Part shown: piece by piece, positions 51,095 to 63,878 of the stretch | How the letters are laid out: each line of letters begins with the position of its first letter | Position numbering within the stretch: position 1 is the stretch's first letter | NCBI RefSeq assembly: GCF_037975245.1 | Contig: NC_092577.1 | Coordinates: 33,676,898-33,740,897 of the forward strand | Reading direction: 5' to 3' | Length of the DNA: 64,000 nt | Source: Apostichopus japonicus | Taxonomy: Eukaryota; Echinodermata; Holothuroidea; Aspidochirotida; Stichopodidae | Position numbers and translations under genes: made by a program | Notes under the pieces: generated by a model | The model's database searches: none | Told to the model about the DNA's origin: nothing | The model's input: only the letters and a program-made list of their open reading frames with translations

Positions 51095-54000
51095 ATGAAT
51101 GATAGAGAGCAACATCACCCGACGTTGAGAAGTCTATTAGTTACTGGAATATTGCAGATAATTGGCGGCGCTGTACTCGCATTTAGTGCTATTGTCTTGG
51201 TTATAGTACTGTACGGTGTACCCGAAAGGAATCACCTGGATTACCCTGTCAGTGGACTGTGGTCGGGAGCTGTAAGTATCTCCACAGGGAGCTTCTTGTT
51301 AGAACGGTTGTCTTTTATAGTTTTGATACAAGTTTTCGGGTGATTTTCTTGGTTTTGATAAGTTGCCAGTGTGTTAATGTATGATGTGACTTCTGTTTAA
51401 AAAGATAATGTTCTTACATGCAGGTAATCTGTTCTTGGCTTCTTGACATAACACATCATGTTATGTGCAATTGTATATGTAGAATGTGCGCGCGCGTGAG
51501 TGTGTATGTGAGTGCGCGTTTGTTGTATTCTGACTCAGGACTTGAACGAAAGCATTCCAGGTCCTCTGGATGTTATTTCCAAAGAATTACCACGTCCTCG
51601 CAAGAATTCTGTTGTTAAGGGGTATTATTAAGGGGAAAGTACGTGGATTGGAACAATGTAAAAAAAAAACAATGGGGTCCTTGGTCTGAATGTAAAACAC
51701 AGCTGCATGGTTGTGTGTTAGGGTGTTTGCAAAGGCAAGGTTAAAAACAGAAAAACTAAAATTCTGCAATTAACTAGAAAACGAATTATTTTATATCCAT
51801 TTTTTTTCAACAGTGGACGATAATAGTTGGTTTTGTTGGGGTTCTCGCATCTTCCCGTCCAGGAGTGATGGTAAGTTTAACTAATAACCTAGAACTATCA
51901 TAAGATTGAATTGAGGGGGTAGCGATCGGGGAGGGGTACGACCGGGAGGGGTATGATCGGGGAGGGGGTACGTTCGGGGAGGGGATGATGCGGGTACGGA
52001 GGTTATCTCTTTGACCATTATGTTACTATTCTTGATGTCTAAAATTCAGTTCTGACATGGGCATAAACTAATACTGGCAATTGCAAATTCTAGCCTGCAT
52101 CTTTGATATTATAATGAAGGAAATATATGGACAAATTATAATGAACAAAACAAAAAATCACACCCCAAGTAAGTACATAAATATTTATTCCGTCAATGTC
52201 TTTAACTTGATGGATTATTTATCGATAATATATGATAAGTTAAGAAATATATTTCATGTTGCGTTTAAATAAGCTGAACTTGATCATATCCCACTGATGA
52301 CACCAAAAATAAAAGCATGTAAAAGCCTGTAACGAAATGTATGAAACATTGAACAGAAAAATGGACATTTGAAGAACAATAACAAGACACAAAAGTGGAT
52401 ATTTTACAATGATATTATCAAATTAGAATCATAAATGGGTTGTTGAGTTTGTCCGAGGTGCCCTGATGTTTCGTTGTATACCTTAACAAAATAAATAAAT
52501 AAATAAGTAAATACCATGGTAAGAATTTTCGATATTATCCTTGATCAAATTGGGTTCGGTCCTCCTGTACATCAGGCATCCCAGTCTCTGGTTCCGCCAT
52601 AGGAGTCGTTTGTCTAATTTATGTTAAACTTTTCATAAATGAATATTCATATCTATCTTGTTTTCCTTCACCCAGTTGGGACAATTATTTCTATATTGTA
52701 TAGTGTCATTTCTCTCTTCCAGAGCAGTATTGTCAGTACGAGTAGTATGAATATCATGTTTTCTATCAGGTCAAGGTTATAGGAACTGTTTGTACTGTCA
52801 ATGCCAGTGCTTTGAAGCATGATATTGGAGGACAGTTTAGAGAGGTATTGCAGCATGCGGGCTATATTACCATAAATGAATATTCATTTTTTATACTTTA
52901 TATGACTTTCAGAGAGGAGCATATATGGTACTTTCGCTGATGACTGTACCACATGTGACCGTTGCCGTCGCACTAGGTGCGGTTGCTGCGGCTTACAATG
53001 GGCATTACTACCTGCAGCATCCGGGCTATATTAACATAAATGAATATTCATTTTTAATCTTGTTTTACTTTGTTTGACTTTCAGAGAGGAGCATATATGG
53101 TACTTTCGCTGATGACAATACCACCTGTCACCGTTGCCGTCGCACTAGGTGCGGCTGCTGCGGCCAACAATGTGCATTACTACCTGCTGCATCCGGGCTA
53201 TAAGGACTATGATGTCTCAGTCGATGACGGCTATGACCGTTATAATCAACAGGTATGCTTAATCAGCTTATAAATGAATAAACATGATATGAATGTTTTA
53301 AATTAGCATATGAGTTGATTGGTAAATGTTTCGAAATTATTTTAATGAGATGACACCGTAGGTTCTAAAAACCTTTTTTGTTTGTTTGTTTTCTTCATAT
53401 TTTTAAAGTGAATTTATAAACAGTTTTGACCAAACAAATATAATGTCCGTGTTAAGAACCTCGACACGTTTATCGCTACAATGTTCAGGTATAGTTGTGT
53501 TGAAGCTTCAAGAGACACTATGAGTCATAATATGGTGTGCCAATTTCGAAAAAAATAAGATGCATCCAATAAATATATGATGAAAACGTCATAAATTAAT
53601 GATATCATGTTTTTCTTTCTTAAGTTCTATCTATTTTTGCCTCTTTTTTTTTAGCTGGGAATATCATTGACAAAAATGATCTTCCATCTATTGGTATGCT
53701 TGGTTGGTTGTTCCGAAATAACGATTGCGCTTTTGGCTTCGGCTTTCTGTTGTAATGGACTATGTCCCGGTAACACAATCAAAGAGACGAGCAACAACAA
53801 TGTAAGTACATGATTATTATTATATATGCAGCGAACTTTGACATCGTTTGTACATATTCATATTGTGACGATACTACAATGAATTGTGCCATTTACTTAT
53901 AGACTTAGACAGTCACGATCGTTAGAGGATAGATCGACGTTTTCCCAGCGACATGTGGTAAACTGACCATGCATGATAGCTACTGGCTTGGACTATATCC

Positions 54001-54570
54001 AGGCGATGACTGTGAAAGATTTTGAGCAAGGAGAGGTTCATAGTACTTCCCAGCAATGCCACCAACTCTCGCTACGAAATTTTTCTTTTCTCAAACGAAG
54101 TTTGAAAACGCCTGAAACCACCTTCAATCTTCCTGACTTTTAGTCCATCAGTAGTTTATTTCATCCTCTTTAACATACAAAAATCCAATGTAATTGTGTA
54201 AATCGGAGAACAAGCTCCCTACCCCCCCTCCCCCACTAAAACAATCACTTCAGGAGGTCTAATTTTAAAGAATTTTCCCGACAATTACTGACCTTTCGGG
54301 TGGATATGTATACACTCTATCTAGTTGTGGTATACCTGTTGACGCTATTCAACAGTTACATTACAAATAACGTTAATTTTTAACAAAACAATTAGACTAC
54401 TATCATACCTTAATTAAAGTATGCTATTGAAAACGTAAGATATCATTTTATACTATACACAGACCAGCTACCAGCCGCCCGATGACCACAGTTACGTGTA
54501 CCCACCACCAACCATTAACATGGAACAATTACCAGAACCTCCCACCGACGAAGCTGTCGATAAGGTTTAA
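51095..54570 (+). CDS. MS4A/CD20-like four-transmembrane protein
   Basis: Six exons, 51095-51271, 51814-51870, 52770-52844, 53085-53252, 53655-53801 and 54463-54570, give 243 residues; every intron is in phase 0 with GT-AG ends. Family members are small four-pass membrane proteins, some acting as ion-channel or receptor partners; the role here is unknown. TM1 about 13-40 (T-G-I-L-Q-I-I-G-G, like the MS4A L-G-x-x-Q-I-x-x-G), TM2 about 53-72 with S-G-L-W-S-G-A-W, TM3 about 107-131 (A/V-rich), TM4 about 164-192. The second external loop is rich in Tyr and Asp (about 141-158). The tail is short and Pro-rich. A non-coding first exon probably joins at the acceptor at 51046-51047 (gcaacag). The start ATG is the first in the TM1 exon. 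TM1 and the W-S-G motif support the family; TMEM176 or a related tetraspan family are alternatives. Confidence 0.82.
52913..53040 (+). pseudogene. Dead tandem duplicate of MS4A-like exon 4
   Basis: A copy of exon 4 (R-G-A-Y-M-V-L-S-L-M-T) lies 172 bases upstream of the real one, with its own tttcag acceptor. Its coding part matches until G-Y, then changes to attaacataaatgaatattcat instead of the second half of the exon, so it has no donor and reads into a stop. It sits within the third intron. Confidence 0.85.
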
Positions 54571-54813
54571 CACCATCTCGCCGATAAGTATGGTCTGTAC
54601 TGGCATCCGTCAGTCTGATCATCATTGTCTACGGTATTCTTTGTGATGCACGGTTTTGTTTTATAACCCACACCAGATACCACAAACCATCCCATAACAC
54701 TTTCCTAGTTTTTGCGTATATCTAATCAAATTTCATTCTCTTCTGGTATATATGTTTAACTATTTTTATTATATTTTTAAAGGTAATTATTATTAATCTT
54801 CACTTTTTTGGTT

Positions 54814-54819
54814 AATAAA
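54814..54819 (+). terminator. Poly(A) signal of the MS4A-like gene
   Basis: AATAAA 244 bases after the stop codon. Confidence 0.45.
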
Positions 54820-54923
54820 TCAATATTTGGAGGTCAAACTAAAGATTAAGAGTTTACACTAGTATAAGGTAACGTAACATACTTAATGATATAGTTTGAC
54901 TGAATTTTAGTCAGTTGTATGGT

Positions 54924-55293
54924 CAGTGGCGTAGGAAGGTACTTTTGAGTGGGGGGGGGGCTGAAGACTGATGGCCGGCCTGGGGGAGGGGTCTAAGGGG
55001 AGGGGGTTCCCCCTCCCCTTTGGATTTTTTTGCATTTCCAGGTGGCCTCAGATGCAATATGGTGCAATATAGCACACTTCAACACCCACTCCATTTTGTA
55101 AACTTAATTTTGTATTTTCACCTGGCCTTAGATGCAATTTGGTGCTCCAAATGAGATTTTTTTTCTCATTTGGAAATGAAAAAGGGGTTTTCTGACTTGC
55201 GAACCGGGGGGGGGGGGCGGAATGATACTTCCGCCCCTCCACATTTTTCACTGGGGGCTGGCGCCCCCAGCCCCCCCGGTTCCTACGCCCTTG
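54924..55293. mobile_element. hAT MITE, copy 2 (370 bp)
   Basis: Same ends and interior as 27916-28293, in the same orientation, with its own perfect 8-bp target duplication tgtatggt (54916-54923 and 55294-55301). Differences between the copies are mainly homopolymer lengths and scattered substitutions. Confidence 0.93.
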
Positions 55294-55951
55294 TGTATGG
55301 TGAAATTTTAGTTCTCTATGCATTGAAATACAGAACATGTCATGAACGTAGTGTTTGCATGTACTTAGTTGAGCTGAGTTGAGCTGAGATCTGAAGCTCG
55401 AGTGTTGCATTAAAGGGGTGGGGGGGGGGGCACAACATCAGCTGTCATCTTTATCTTAGATATATATGTGTGACACCAATTCCGCCAAACAGCTAATCAT
55501 TACAACGTGCTCCATTTAGGAGAAATATTCCTAATTTAAACCCAGACAAAGCGATATGTATGTTGTTCGGTGATAACAGGTACATGGTGATATGTATTCA
55601 AGTTGATGTATATCTTCTATATTATAGGCTGTTTAAATGTGGCTTTCTGACGCAAACGGCAGCTATAAAAAAAAAATCAATTGATCAATACGAACAAAGG
55701 AACCGCACTTCTGTTTGTTAGATGATACAATGCAACATACAACTTTTTAACCTAAATAGCCAACAGCAATTAATGAAGAGGGCATATTTTAAGTATGAAT
55801 TTTCATCCTTAAATCATGATTTACATTTTGCATTGTAGTTATGATATACTTATAGGCAGAGGTAATAAATTAGGGTTTGATTGACGGTGTAAAAGACCCT
55901 TTTTTCCTCTTATGGAATTCGAATTGCAAAATAAATCATGCAAATTGTACT

Positions 55952-55957
55952 TTATTT
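55952..55957 (-). terminator. Poly(A) signal of TMEM26
   Basis: TTTATT on the plus strand, which is AATAAA on the gene's strand, about 195 bases past the stop. Confidence 0.45.
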
Positions 55958-56151
55958 TGAAGAATAAATAACTTGTTCGTATTTGCTATTCAGGTTAATA
56001 CATTTTCCGGCAAAAGTTTGTGAATCCTTGTGGATCCTTTATCAACTACTGAAATGTTAATTTCCTAATTACAGTGGAATTTAGCTAAACTTAATATATA
56101 TATATTTTTTTCTGCGGAGTACAATTAATTAACACACATAAAACACTCTCT

Positions 56152-58578
56152 TTATGGTATGTTATAGACCAACCCCGTGTAAGGATCACGTGACGCCTCT
56201 CGAGGCATGGCGTATCTGTTCCCTTCTATTCCCTTCGCCCATAGTTCTTGGGCGGCGGTATCACCCTCGGGCTTTACTTTAGACTTCTTTTCGACCTGCA
56301 GTACTATCAATCGATAAGTTTGTAAGCACAAAACTAACGAATTTTTGCAGACAAAAAAAATATTGAACTGGCTGACAACTCTAAAATGAAAAATCAGTAT
56401 CAATCTAAGAATGAGGAATGGGCCGTCCTGTAGAAGCATCGTTGTCACTATGGCCCAGACTTCCGACTCTAAACAGACGCATTTTGGTTTGATTTCTTCC
56501 TCTTCATTCACCTCATCCTCAGGCCTAATGGGTATTATAACACTTGGATGGGTTTGTAGACATCTGAGGCTCTCATTGGTCAAACGTTTATTTGAAATTG
56601 CCATACCTACGATACCATGGAAACGTTTAAAAATGGCGCGATTAAACACTCTTTCTTTCCTTTCAGCCTGTTTTAGTAGATGTATTCTCTCTTCTCTTGT
56701 CAGCCGTCTCTTTTTAGCAGTCATTACAATGGTAAATTGTAACAAACTCCAACTCCACAGAGAAAGAATTACCAGAACGAGACTATCGTTAGTTTGTACC
56801 TCTTTTAGTTCTAACACATCGAGCGTCTCTATGATATCTGCCGCCATTCCGATGTAGACTAGAAGAAGTTGGGAAAGTTCGTCTCTTGATATTTGACCTT
56901 TTGGTAGAATCCAGCGACCTACGATCAGAACCAGGACCAAGACTTGCTCGATAATTTCCAGCCGGTCCCCGTCGTTTTCGATGCTAAGGGTTTGATCCTA
57001 TGGAAAGCAATTTACCTTGAATTGTTCAAATTACTGAAATTATAAGGATATGAACACCGGAAAAACTACATATTGGGAAATTATTAACAGAATGGAAAAT
57101 AAAGTAAATAGGTCATATAAAAGCACTGAAGGTTACACGTAGGCTAGTGTATAGGCTTAATAGGGAAAACACCACACTTCCCAGTCTTTGCAAGTTGCAT
57201 GTAAGCATTTTCAATTTGAAATTACTAGCGATATAATAAAAACGTACAAAAAAAATATGCTCAAAAGGGGAGGGGGCGGTCGCCCCCTTCACCCCCTTGG
57301 CTACGCGCCTGCTCCCTCCCTCCCCTAACCCTACATAATTAGGGTTACATCTCTTACCGGTGAACACACGGATTGATCTGTCTTCTTTATAATCTCGAGC
57401 TCAAGAAGCCAGATCCCTGGCACAGAGCCAACCAGAAAGATGAACACACTAGGACTAAACCTATATGCAGAAGAAATAATAAAAATCACAACATTTAATG
57501 AAACCCATATCTATAGTACTGACATTATAGGGTTGGAGGAGGAGCACGGAGGGGTGGGGGCGGAGGAAGGGCGGGTGTCAGACCAATGTCCATATAGTGG
57601 TCTTGAATGCGCCGGTACCACTTCATTGTATACTTTTCTGCCGTGTGGGGTTCATGTGCCTATTTAAGGGCTATATGGTGAGTCCACAGAGGCGAACACA
57701 GTTATAGGGGTTCTTTGGAATCACTGTTTCCGTAATAATAGGAATTTAGGACATGTGAAATATTTTCTGGCCCTTTGACTCCACCTATATGCCTGAAGAG
57801 AGTGGACCGTCGGCAGTGTTTTCTATCTCCTGTTTATTTTATTAATTAGTGGATCACATAAAATATGGGATGAAGATTAATTTATTCTCATTTCCATTAT
57901 ATATGCTTAATGGGGAAAGGAAAAATGGAAAGCCTGTGACAATTGTCATCGGCCATGACCATGGTTCTCGACACACCTGCCTCCGCTAAGACCCAAATGC
58001 GAAAGAATTTTTTTGGATCTCATGTCGTTAATGTTAAGGGCTGAATATCATTGCTCTGCAAACAAATTACTGGGTGTCATCGCTCAACTCCTTAAATATG
58101 ATATTTCTTTACACTGTCTCAAATAGTCCTATATCTATTTATAATTTGCACTTTTAAATATATATTGCCACTATAGTTGTATATAATTTGCATATTCATA
58201 ACTTATGAAGCCTATGCCAATATCCCCCTCGTCCCGGCCTTTCGCTCTGTTTAGTACTATTTGGAGTGAATCATTTCCATTCCATTCACCAATACCCCAT
58301 GCACATTACCGTGTACCTTACAGCACTCCACCTCACCCTATAGTATACTCCAACCTCACATAAAGTAAAAATACTTACCACTTCCATTCCTGTCCTTTGT
58401 TCTTCACCATTGTAAAGATGGCTTCCAAAAGGAGAATTACCAATGTGAATCCGAGGAAAAGAAATTTTTGGTTGTCTTTAATGTCAGCTACTTGAATAAT
58501 GGTAACGATGTTATGAGCAGCGAATAAACATCTAGTTATGATAGCCTTGGAAGGCGTCAGCAACACACCCAACTTCAT
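56152..58578 (-). CDS. TMEM26: Transmembrane protein 26 (TMEM26)
   Basis: Three coding exons, 58578-58379, 57460-57358 and 56997-56152, join in phase to 382 residues (human 368). Multi-pass membrane protein of unknown molecular function; in mammals known as a beige-fat marker. Exon 1 carries two hydrophobic segments and ends at E-W-K-W; exon 2 carries F-S-P-S-V-F-I-F-L and the family-typical W-L-L-E-L; exon 3 carries the rest, including the signature M-L-L-Q-D-G-P-F-L, R-L, F-F-V-C-K-N-S-L-V and L-Q-T-Y-R-L-I-V-L. A basic loop (about K-K-R-R-L-T-R-E-E-R-I-H-L-L-K) and an acidic patch (E-V-N-E-E-E-E) lie between membrane segments. Donors GTAAGT and GTAAGA; the acceptor of exon 2 (tgcatatag) is weak but gives the right phase. 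Convergent with the MS4A-like gene, with one MITE between them. Looks intact. Confidence 0.93.
57240..57330. mobile_element. Possible MITE end in TMEM26 intron 2
   Basis: gggggcggtcgcccccttc and ggctacgcgcctg resemble the G/C-rich end of hAT-type MITEs (reverse complement caggcgcgtagcc), but no second end was found. Confidence 0.3.
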
Positions 58579-58589
58579 TTTTACTCTTC

Positions 58590-59570
58590 TATTCTTCCTA
58601 AATATTTATAATTATAATGGTTTCTTTTTCTTGTTTCTCGTCGCTCACAAAAACAAAACAAAAATGCTATAATTCGTTCAGGTCCGTATAAGAGTTCAAA
58701 AACAAAATGTTTTGCGTTAACTTTGGTTCTCCTTAACCTGCTTGAGTTTTGAAGAATAAAAAACTGACCACTTTTTTAATTTAATGATAAAGGTTATATA
58801 ATTAGTCCTGGTCACTCATCACCACATTTTGTCCATTGGTATATTAGTCAATAGTTCGTCTTATCTTTCTTATTTAATACTCCATGCAAGAAATTCCTCA
58901 GTTATAAAAAAAAGTCAGATTTTGGCTTCATTTATTTATAAGGCGAGTTATTAATTACTATAAGTTCAGTATGAAACAAACATTTCCAAGCAAAAACGGT
59001 CACAACAGTGGCAAGAAACCTTTCACTCAAAATATTCAAAAGAAAATTTACATCTGGGGAGGATACCGCGATATGATATAAATCCTCTGCATGCATGGGA
59101 CTGATTTTCATGTTATCGATGAAGACTACATATTTATTTTCTAGATCTCGGGAAAAATAATTTCTTAACTACAAATGAACTTATATATCTTCTTTTGATT
59201 GGTTCTAACATAATTGCGTCATTTCTTCTACTTGAAAAGATCATAACTAGACCACTTCCTTAAATAAACCCTAGGCCCATTTTATTTTTAAATTTTCAAT
59301 TCAATACCGAACAAAATTGCGTAATTGTAAAGAAGTCAATCAAGAGAGGTTGTTATAGAGTATTTGGAATGTGCATTTCAGAAATGGTTTGTTTTCCCCT
59401 AGCAACCGCTTTTCAGTTTAATTAAGATTTGTAATTACCGACTCCGTTGACCAAAGGAAAACCAGGTCGTTGGATGCAACTCTTGTTGAACTTTGTGTAA
59501 CCAGACGTTGAGTAGCAACAAAGTTATTACAAAAGGTTTGTTTTGTTACTTTCGAGTAAATGCTTGCAAA
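58590..59570. other. Upstream region of TMEM26; no gene seen
   Basis: AT-rich; should include the TMEM26 promoter. Confidence 0.4.
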
Positions 59571-59574
59571 TTTA

Positions 59575-59576
<2 letters not shown>

Positions 59577-59619
<43 letters not shown>

Positions 59620-59620
59620 T

Positions 59621-59659
<39 letters not shown>

Positions 59660-59681
59660 TATATATATATATATATATAGC
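59577..59681. repeat. (TA)n with (CA)n interruptions
   Basis: TA runs broken by acacac. Confidence 0.95.
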
Positions 59682-60074
59682 ATAAATTTTATGATTATGC
59701 GGAAAGCGAAAAATTGGCACGTTACAAATTGCTAAATATAACAAGATTTCTTGGCAGATGCATAAGGAGATCAAAGCATAACTGTGCATACTCAAAAGAA
59801 TCAGAGAGAAACTTAAATGCATACACTGTATAATAGGTTCGGCTTTAGGTATAGTGGTCATATTTTGACTTTCTAGCATATTCACGAGCTGAATGCTGTT
59901 AGCTTTGTCATCCATGAAGAAAATTAGAAAATTCAAAGCTATAGTGAACACATATCTGCCATGAGTGAATTGTTTTAACCAGCCTTTTCAAACCGAACAA
60001 AATTCAGTCCAATATGATTGCTAGCAAAGTTGTCTAAATTGGGTTTAACCAAGGAGATGTCTAAATAACACAAA

Positions 60075-61350
60075 AAAAAAAAAAAATTTGTATAATTTTA
60101 TTTGGAACAATAAACCTTATAAGATTAAACGGAGCACCCTTATTAATAAGAAAGTTAATGGTGGCTTTGATATGATAGATATTGAATCTTTTATTAAAAG
60201 TCTAAACTGTAGCTGGGTAAAGCGGTATTTAGCCCCTCAGAGAGGAAACTGGAAAATATTTTTTGATTTATACCTAAAACAGTTCGGTGGTGCTTTTCTT
60301 TTTAAATGTAATTTCAATAAGGAGGCAGTTTCTTGTATTTCTAATATTTTTTGCAGAGAAGTGTGTGAGGCTTGGGCTGAGTTTAATTTTTATCATCCAG
60401 GCAGTAATTATGGTAATGAAATCATTTTAAACAACAGTCATATATTGGTTAACAATAAAGTAATTTTCCATTATAATCTTTTAAATCACAGAACAATTTA
60501 TGTGAAAGATTTCATTAAAAATGATGGCTCGGTAATTCCATATAACACGTTTCAAGCGAAAAAATATATTAGAAATTTTCCTTTTACTTCGTACTTTGGG
60601 ATTATTCACGCCATTCCTAGTTATTGGAGGGGGTACCATGATTCTGTTTTGCTCCCAATGAGTGAAAATAACTTTAATATGTGCATGCGCACACATAAAA
60701 TAACCAAAAATGTTTATAATAAGCTAATTACCGGTCTCTGCACGCCCCCGTCGTCTATTATGAAGTGGCAAGTTATGAATTTTCCAGTGAAAATAGTTTG
60801 GAATAAGATTTTTAGGCTGCCTTATACGGCTGTGAATGACCCCTAAGTATCATATTTACAATTGCGTTTTCTACATCGTATTTTAGGCATAAATAGCTTG
60901 CTTTATAAAATGAAAATGGTTAATTCTCCACTTTGTTCATTTTGCAAGAATGCCGATGAAACGCTTATACATTTGTTTTATAATTGTAGTCACGTTGAGC
61001 GGTTCTGGGAGGCAGTGAATTCAAATTGCATTAAAACTAATTATCCTTTTAATTTGACCAACATTTGTTTTGGTGATTTTGGTGATATAGATAATCCTGT
61101 GAACTTTTTAATTTTGCATGCTAAAAAGTACATTTATACTTGTAGGTTGGATAACAAAATCCCACATGTGCACGAATTTTATTTTAAGTTTCGCTTTCAA
61201 CTTGACCTGCACTGTTTCATTTCTAAGCAAAACAACAATTTGTGTAACCTTAACGACTTCTATGATTTCTTTATGTAAGCTTCTTATGTAAGTCTTTTTG
61301 CTGATTCTTTTGTATTATGTGTTACGATATTGTAAATAAATACAGTGGTA
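60075..61350 (+). mobile_element. 5'-truncated L1/Tx1-like LINE, ORF2 C-terminal part
   Basis: A frame starting W-N-N-K-P-Y-K-I-K-R with N-G-G-F-D-M-I-D is typical of the region after the reverse transcriptase of L1/Tx1-type ORF2. An in-frame TAA at 60844-60846 interrupts it. It then continues L-R-F-L-H-R-I-L-G and a zinc-finger-like C-S-F-C ... E-T-L-I-H-L-F-Y-N-C-S-H, ending at 61276-61278. An AATAAA and an A-rich tail follow (61335-61372). The catalytic part is absent, so the copy is dead. Confidence 0.85.
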
Positions 61351-61984
61351 AAAAAAAACCAAAAAAAAAAACCACTTCCCTGCAGTCTGAGATAAAAACA
61401 CAACAACCGTACTTTATGCCATAAATGCAGAGCCGGAGAAAAGAATCAGATTTGGTTAAAACACCAGCGTCATATATAGTTGCATTGTTTAGCCTTAGAT
61501 CAATATTGAAATACATTTGGTATTGTATAATAATCTATAAAGTCATACACGGACTACAACAATAACTGTTTCCTTACAGTTTGCAATTATTGTATTCTGG
61601 ATTCGGAAGTACCGGTAGTACGTCAGTGTATCGGGACACCGGTACGGTATCTATTTTATAATGGTTACTATAAATAAAAAGTATACCTATTCAATTAAAA
61701 CAGTGATTCATATGTCAAAGGGCTCTAAATTGCACCAATTAAAGGTATGCTGTATTGGTCCCAAATATGCTAGATATTCAAATATGGTCTGTTTCTATTA
61801 CAACCTTTGAGGAATTTGTCCTCACTGGGACATTCAGTCATCTTGTCTGTTCCTTTAAAATGTCTGAGAACAATCGTGTAAGTGAACAAATCCAGGAAAA
61901 CTTCTAACAATTCGGCGTAGTATATATCTTTTTCAAATGCGTGCTGTCACTGAGAAATATTTGTAATGTTCATTTCATTGAACA

Positions 61985-62655
61985 TCATTCTCCCTTATTT
62001 AGGGAATTAAATGTGCTCCCTATATCTCATCTCTTTAAATTTCAACCAGGCGTGTCAGTTTATAAACATTGCAATGAGCTTCTTCCGAATATTTGAATTC
62101 ATTCTTTAGTAGAAATTCTAGTCTGCATAATCATAATAGGCCTAGGCCTACTCGTAGTAGCAGGCCTAGTAAATTACTTCATATCACGTCATCTTGTACT
62201 AAATTAAGGCAATCCCAAGTACATTATTCAGGTGCAGTCTTCTGGAACAGTCTCCCACATTCTATTCGGTCAAAAATTCTTTGTACTCCTTTTCGGTGGA
62301 CTCAAATATTATCTTTTAAGCTCTCAACCTGGCAACTAATTATTTCATTATTATATCATAAACGTTTGTTATATCGAACTGTTTGTTTAATTTTTGTTTT
62401 CTGTTAAGTTAATTGTCTTCTTTGTTTAGTATTTGCATATACATGATTAAACATGTCATTAATATTTATTGTATACGGGAGCCAAACCAGAATAGCTATG
62501 CTGATGTTTGGTTCCCTCTACCATACAGATACTGTATTGCTTTATTTCGATTTCTTTATGTTGTTAACTTTCACATTATTTGTAATTGTATCGTCTTGTA
62601 TGTATATTTTTGTTTTTGAATTGGTAGAAATAAATCAAATCAAATCAAATCTATA
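61985..62655 (+). mobile_element. Truncated LINE (CR1/L2/RTE-like C-terminus)
   Basis: Frames containing L-F-R-E-L-N-V-L-P-I and Y-K-H-C-N-E-L-L-P-N-I-F, then, after a frameshift near 62090, N-S-F-F-S-R-N-S-S-L-H-N-H-N and F-W-N-S-L-P-H-S-I-R, the usual end of such reverse transcriptase ORFs. The 3' end is tagged by tandem aaatc (62632-62650), as in CR1- or L2-type elements. Broken and truncated; the exact start is uncertain. Confidence 0.7.
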
Positions 62656-62659
62656 GCGT

Positions 62660-63770
62660 GCTATAATTTGGTGCCTATACTGACTTCCTTTAAAGTCAGT
62701 TTGATGTGTGTTGTTCTTTTGGATCACTCACAAGAAATCCATGATACATTATGAGATAAATTACTCTCATCCAAGGATCACAATCATTATATCTGTATAT
62801 AGTGGCTACCGGGCTGACTGAATCTGCAAAAGCTCAAGCGACATCAGTTGGTGAATCTAGTGATGAATCTGGGGATGAGTGTAACGATATGATGAAGTGA
62901 TAGTTTCAGGTTGGTCAAAAAAACAGCTGATTGCTCAACCCACTTTCATAGACTTGGCTACTGTATGATATCCGGCAATGCCCCTTGGTCAAACTTAGCT
63001 GGACGTCACCCATATTATATAACGATAACTAACAGCACTTACAGAAATAAGAAACCAACTGCGATCACTGACTTTGTAAGTATTTGGAGGATGTTTCATT
63101 TCCTTATCGCCCTATTGAATATTACAGGCAGTCTCTGTTTCCTAGGCCTAGACGCAAACATATCGCTGTTGAACTTCACAAGGCAAAGTCCCTTTGCTAG
63201 AGATAAGGTGTGAATGTTAGCCTACTATAGTAGTAGTACTAATAGTGTTCGTACTATTAATCAAACGAAGACATACGCATGGTCCAAGGTAATTATACTA
63301 TTTAGGTCTAGGCTTGGCATACTTATTTCAGGGATCTAGGTTTGAAGACTGAGGCACTGAAGGTAAAAAAGGAAGAAATATGGGACATGCTTTTCTGTTG
63401 GCCAAAAAAACACCAAAATAGTCAGGGTCATTGCCAAACACATAGCTATGTCAATTTGAAATTCACCTGCAGCATGCTTCCTTAGTTAGCCTACTGTACT
63501 TAAGTGGCCATTACAGGTGTGGTCTCTAAAGTTAAGCATGTGTGCCTCAGTTCCTGGTTGTGTGTGTACACCAAAGATTTAATCCTCACACAGAATGATT
63601 TAAGTATAGACTTCTCTGTTTAACATGCCTGTACAGAATCTAACATTTTTATTTAACACAAGGAATCAAACTGCAGTATCAACCACTTTGTTGTCTTTAA
63701 AACACTTTAACCAATGTTTTTAAGTTTGATGATTTACTATACCTGACAAATTGTTTGACTGAATTCATAC
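62660..63770. other. Non-coding or undetermined
   Basis: A short acidic frame ends at 62900 (S-S-D-E-S-G-D-E) after an acceptor-like tag. No partner exon recognised. Confidence 0.3.
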
Positions 63771-63779
63771 AGCATTGCC

Positions 63780-63878
63780 ATGGTGACTATTGATGTCTTA
63801 CAACGATGGGGATCCACTCTAGCCCTGTTTCCTGCAGGCTCAGCCTATGTAGCGTACTACCTGAAGAGAGTTGTGAAG
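63780..63878 (+). CDS. Likely first coding exon of an unidentified gene
   Basis: After a fair acceptor (gaattcatacag, 63772) an ATG opens 33 codons: M-V-T-I-D-V-L-Q-R-W-G-S, a hydrophobic stretch (T-L-A-L-F-P-A-G-S-A-Y-V-A-Y-Y-L) and K-R-V-V-K, ending at AAG|GTGAGC in phase 0. The pattern suggests an N-terminal signal anchor or mitochondrial leader. I do not recognise the family. The gene would continue beyond the window. Confidence 0.45.
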
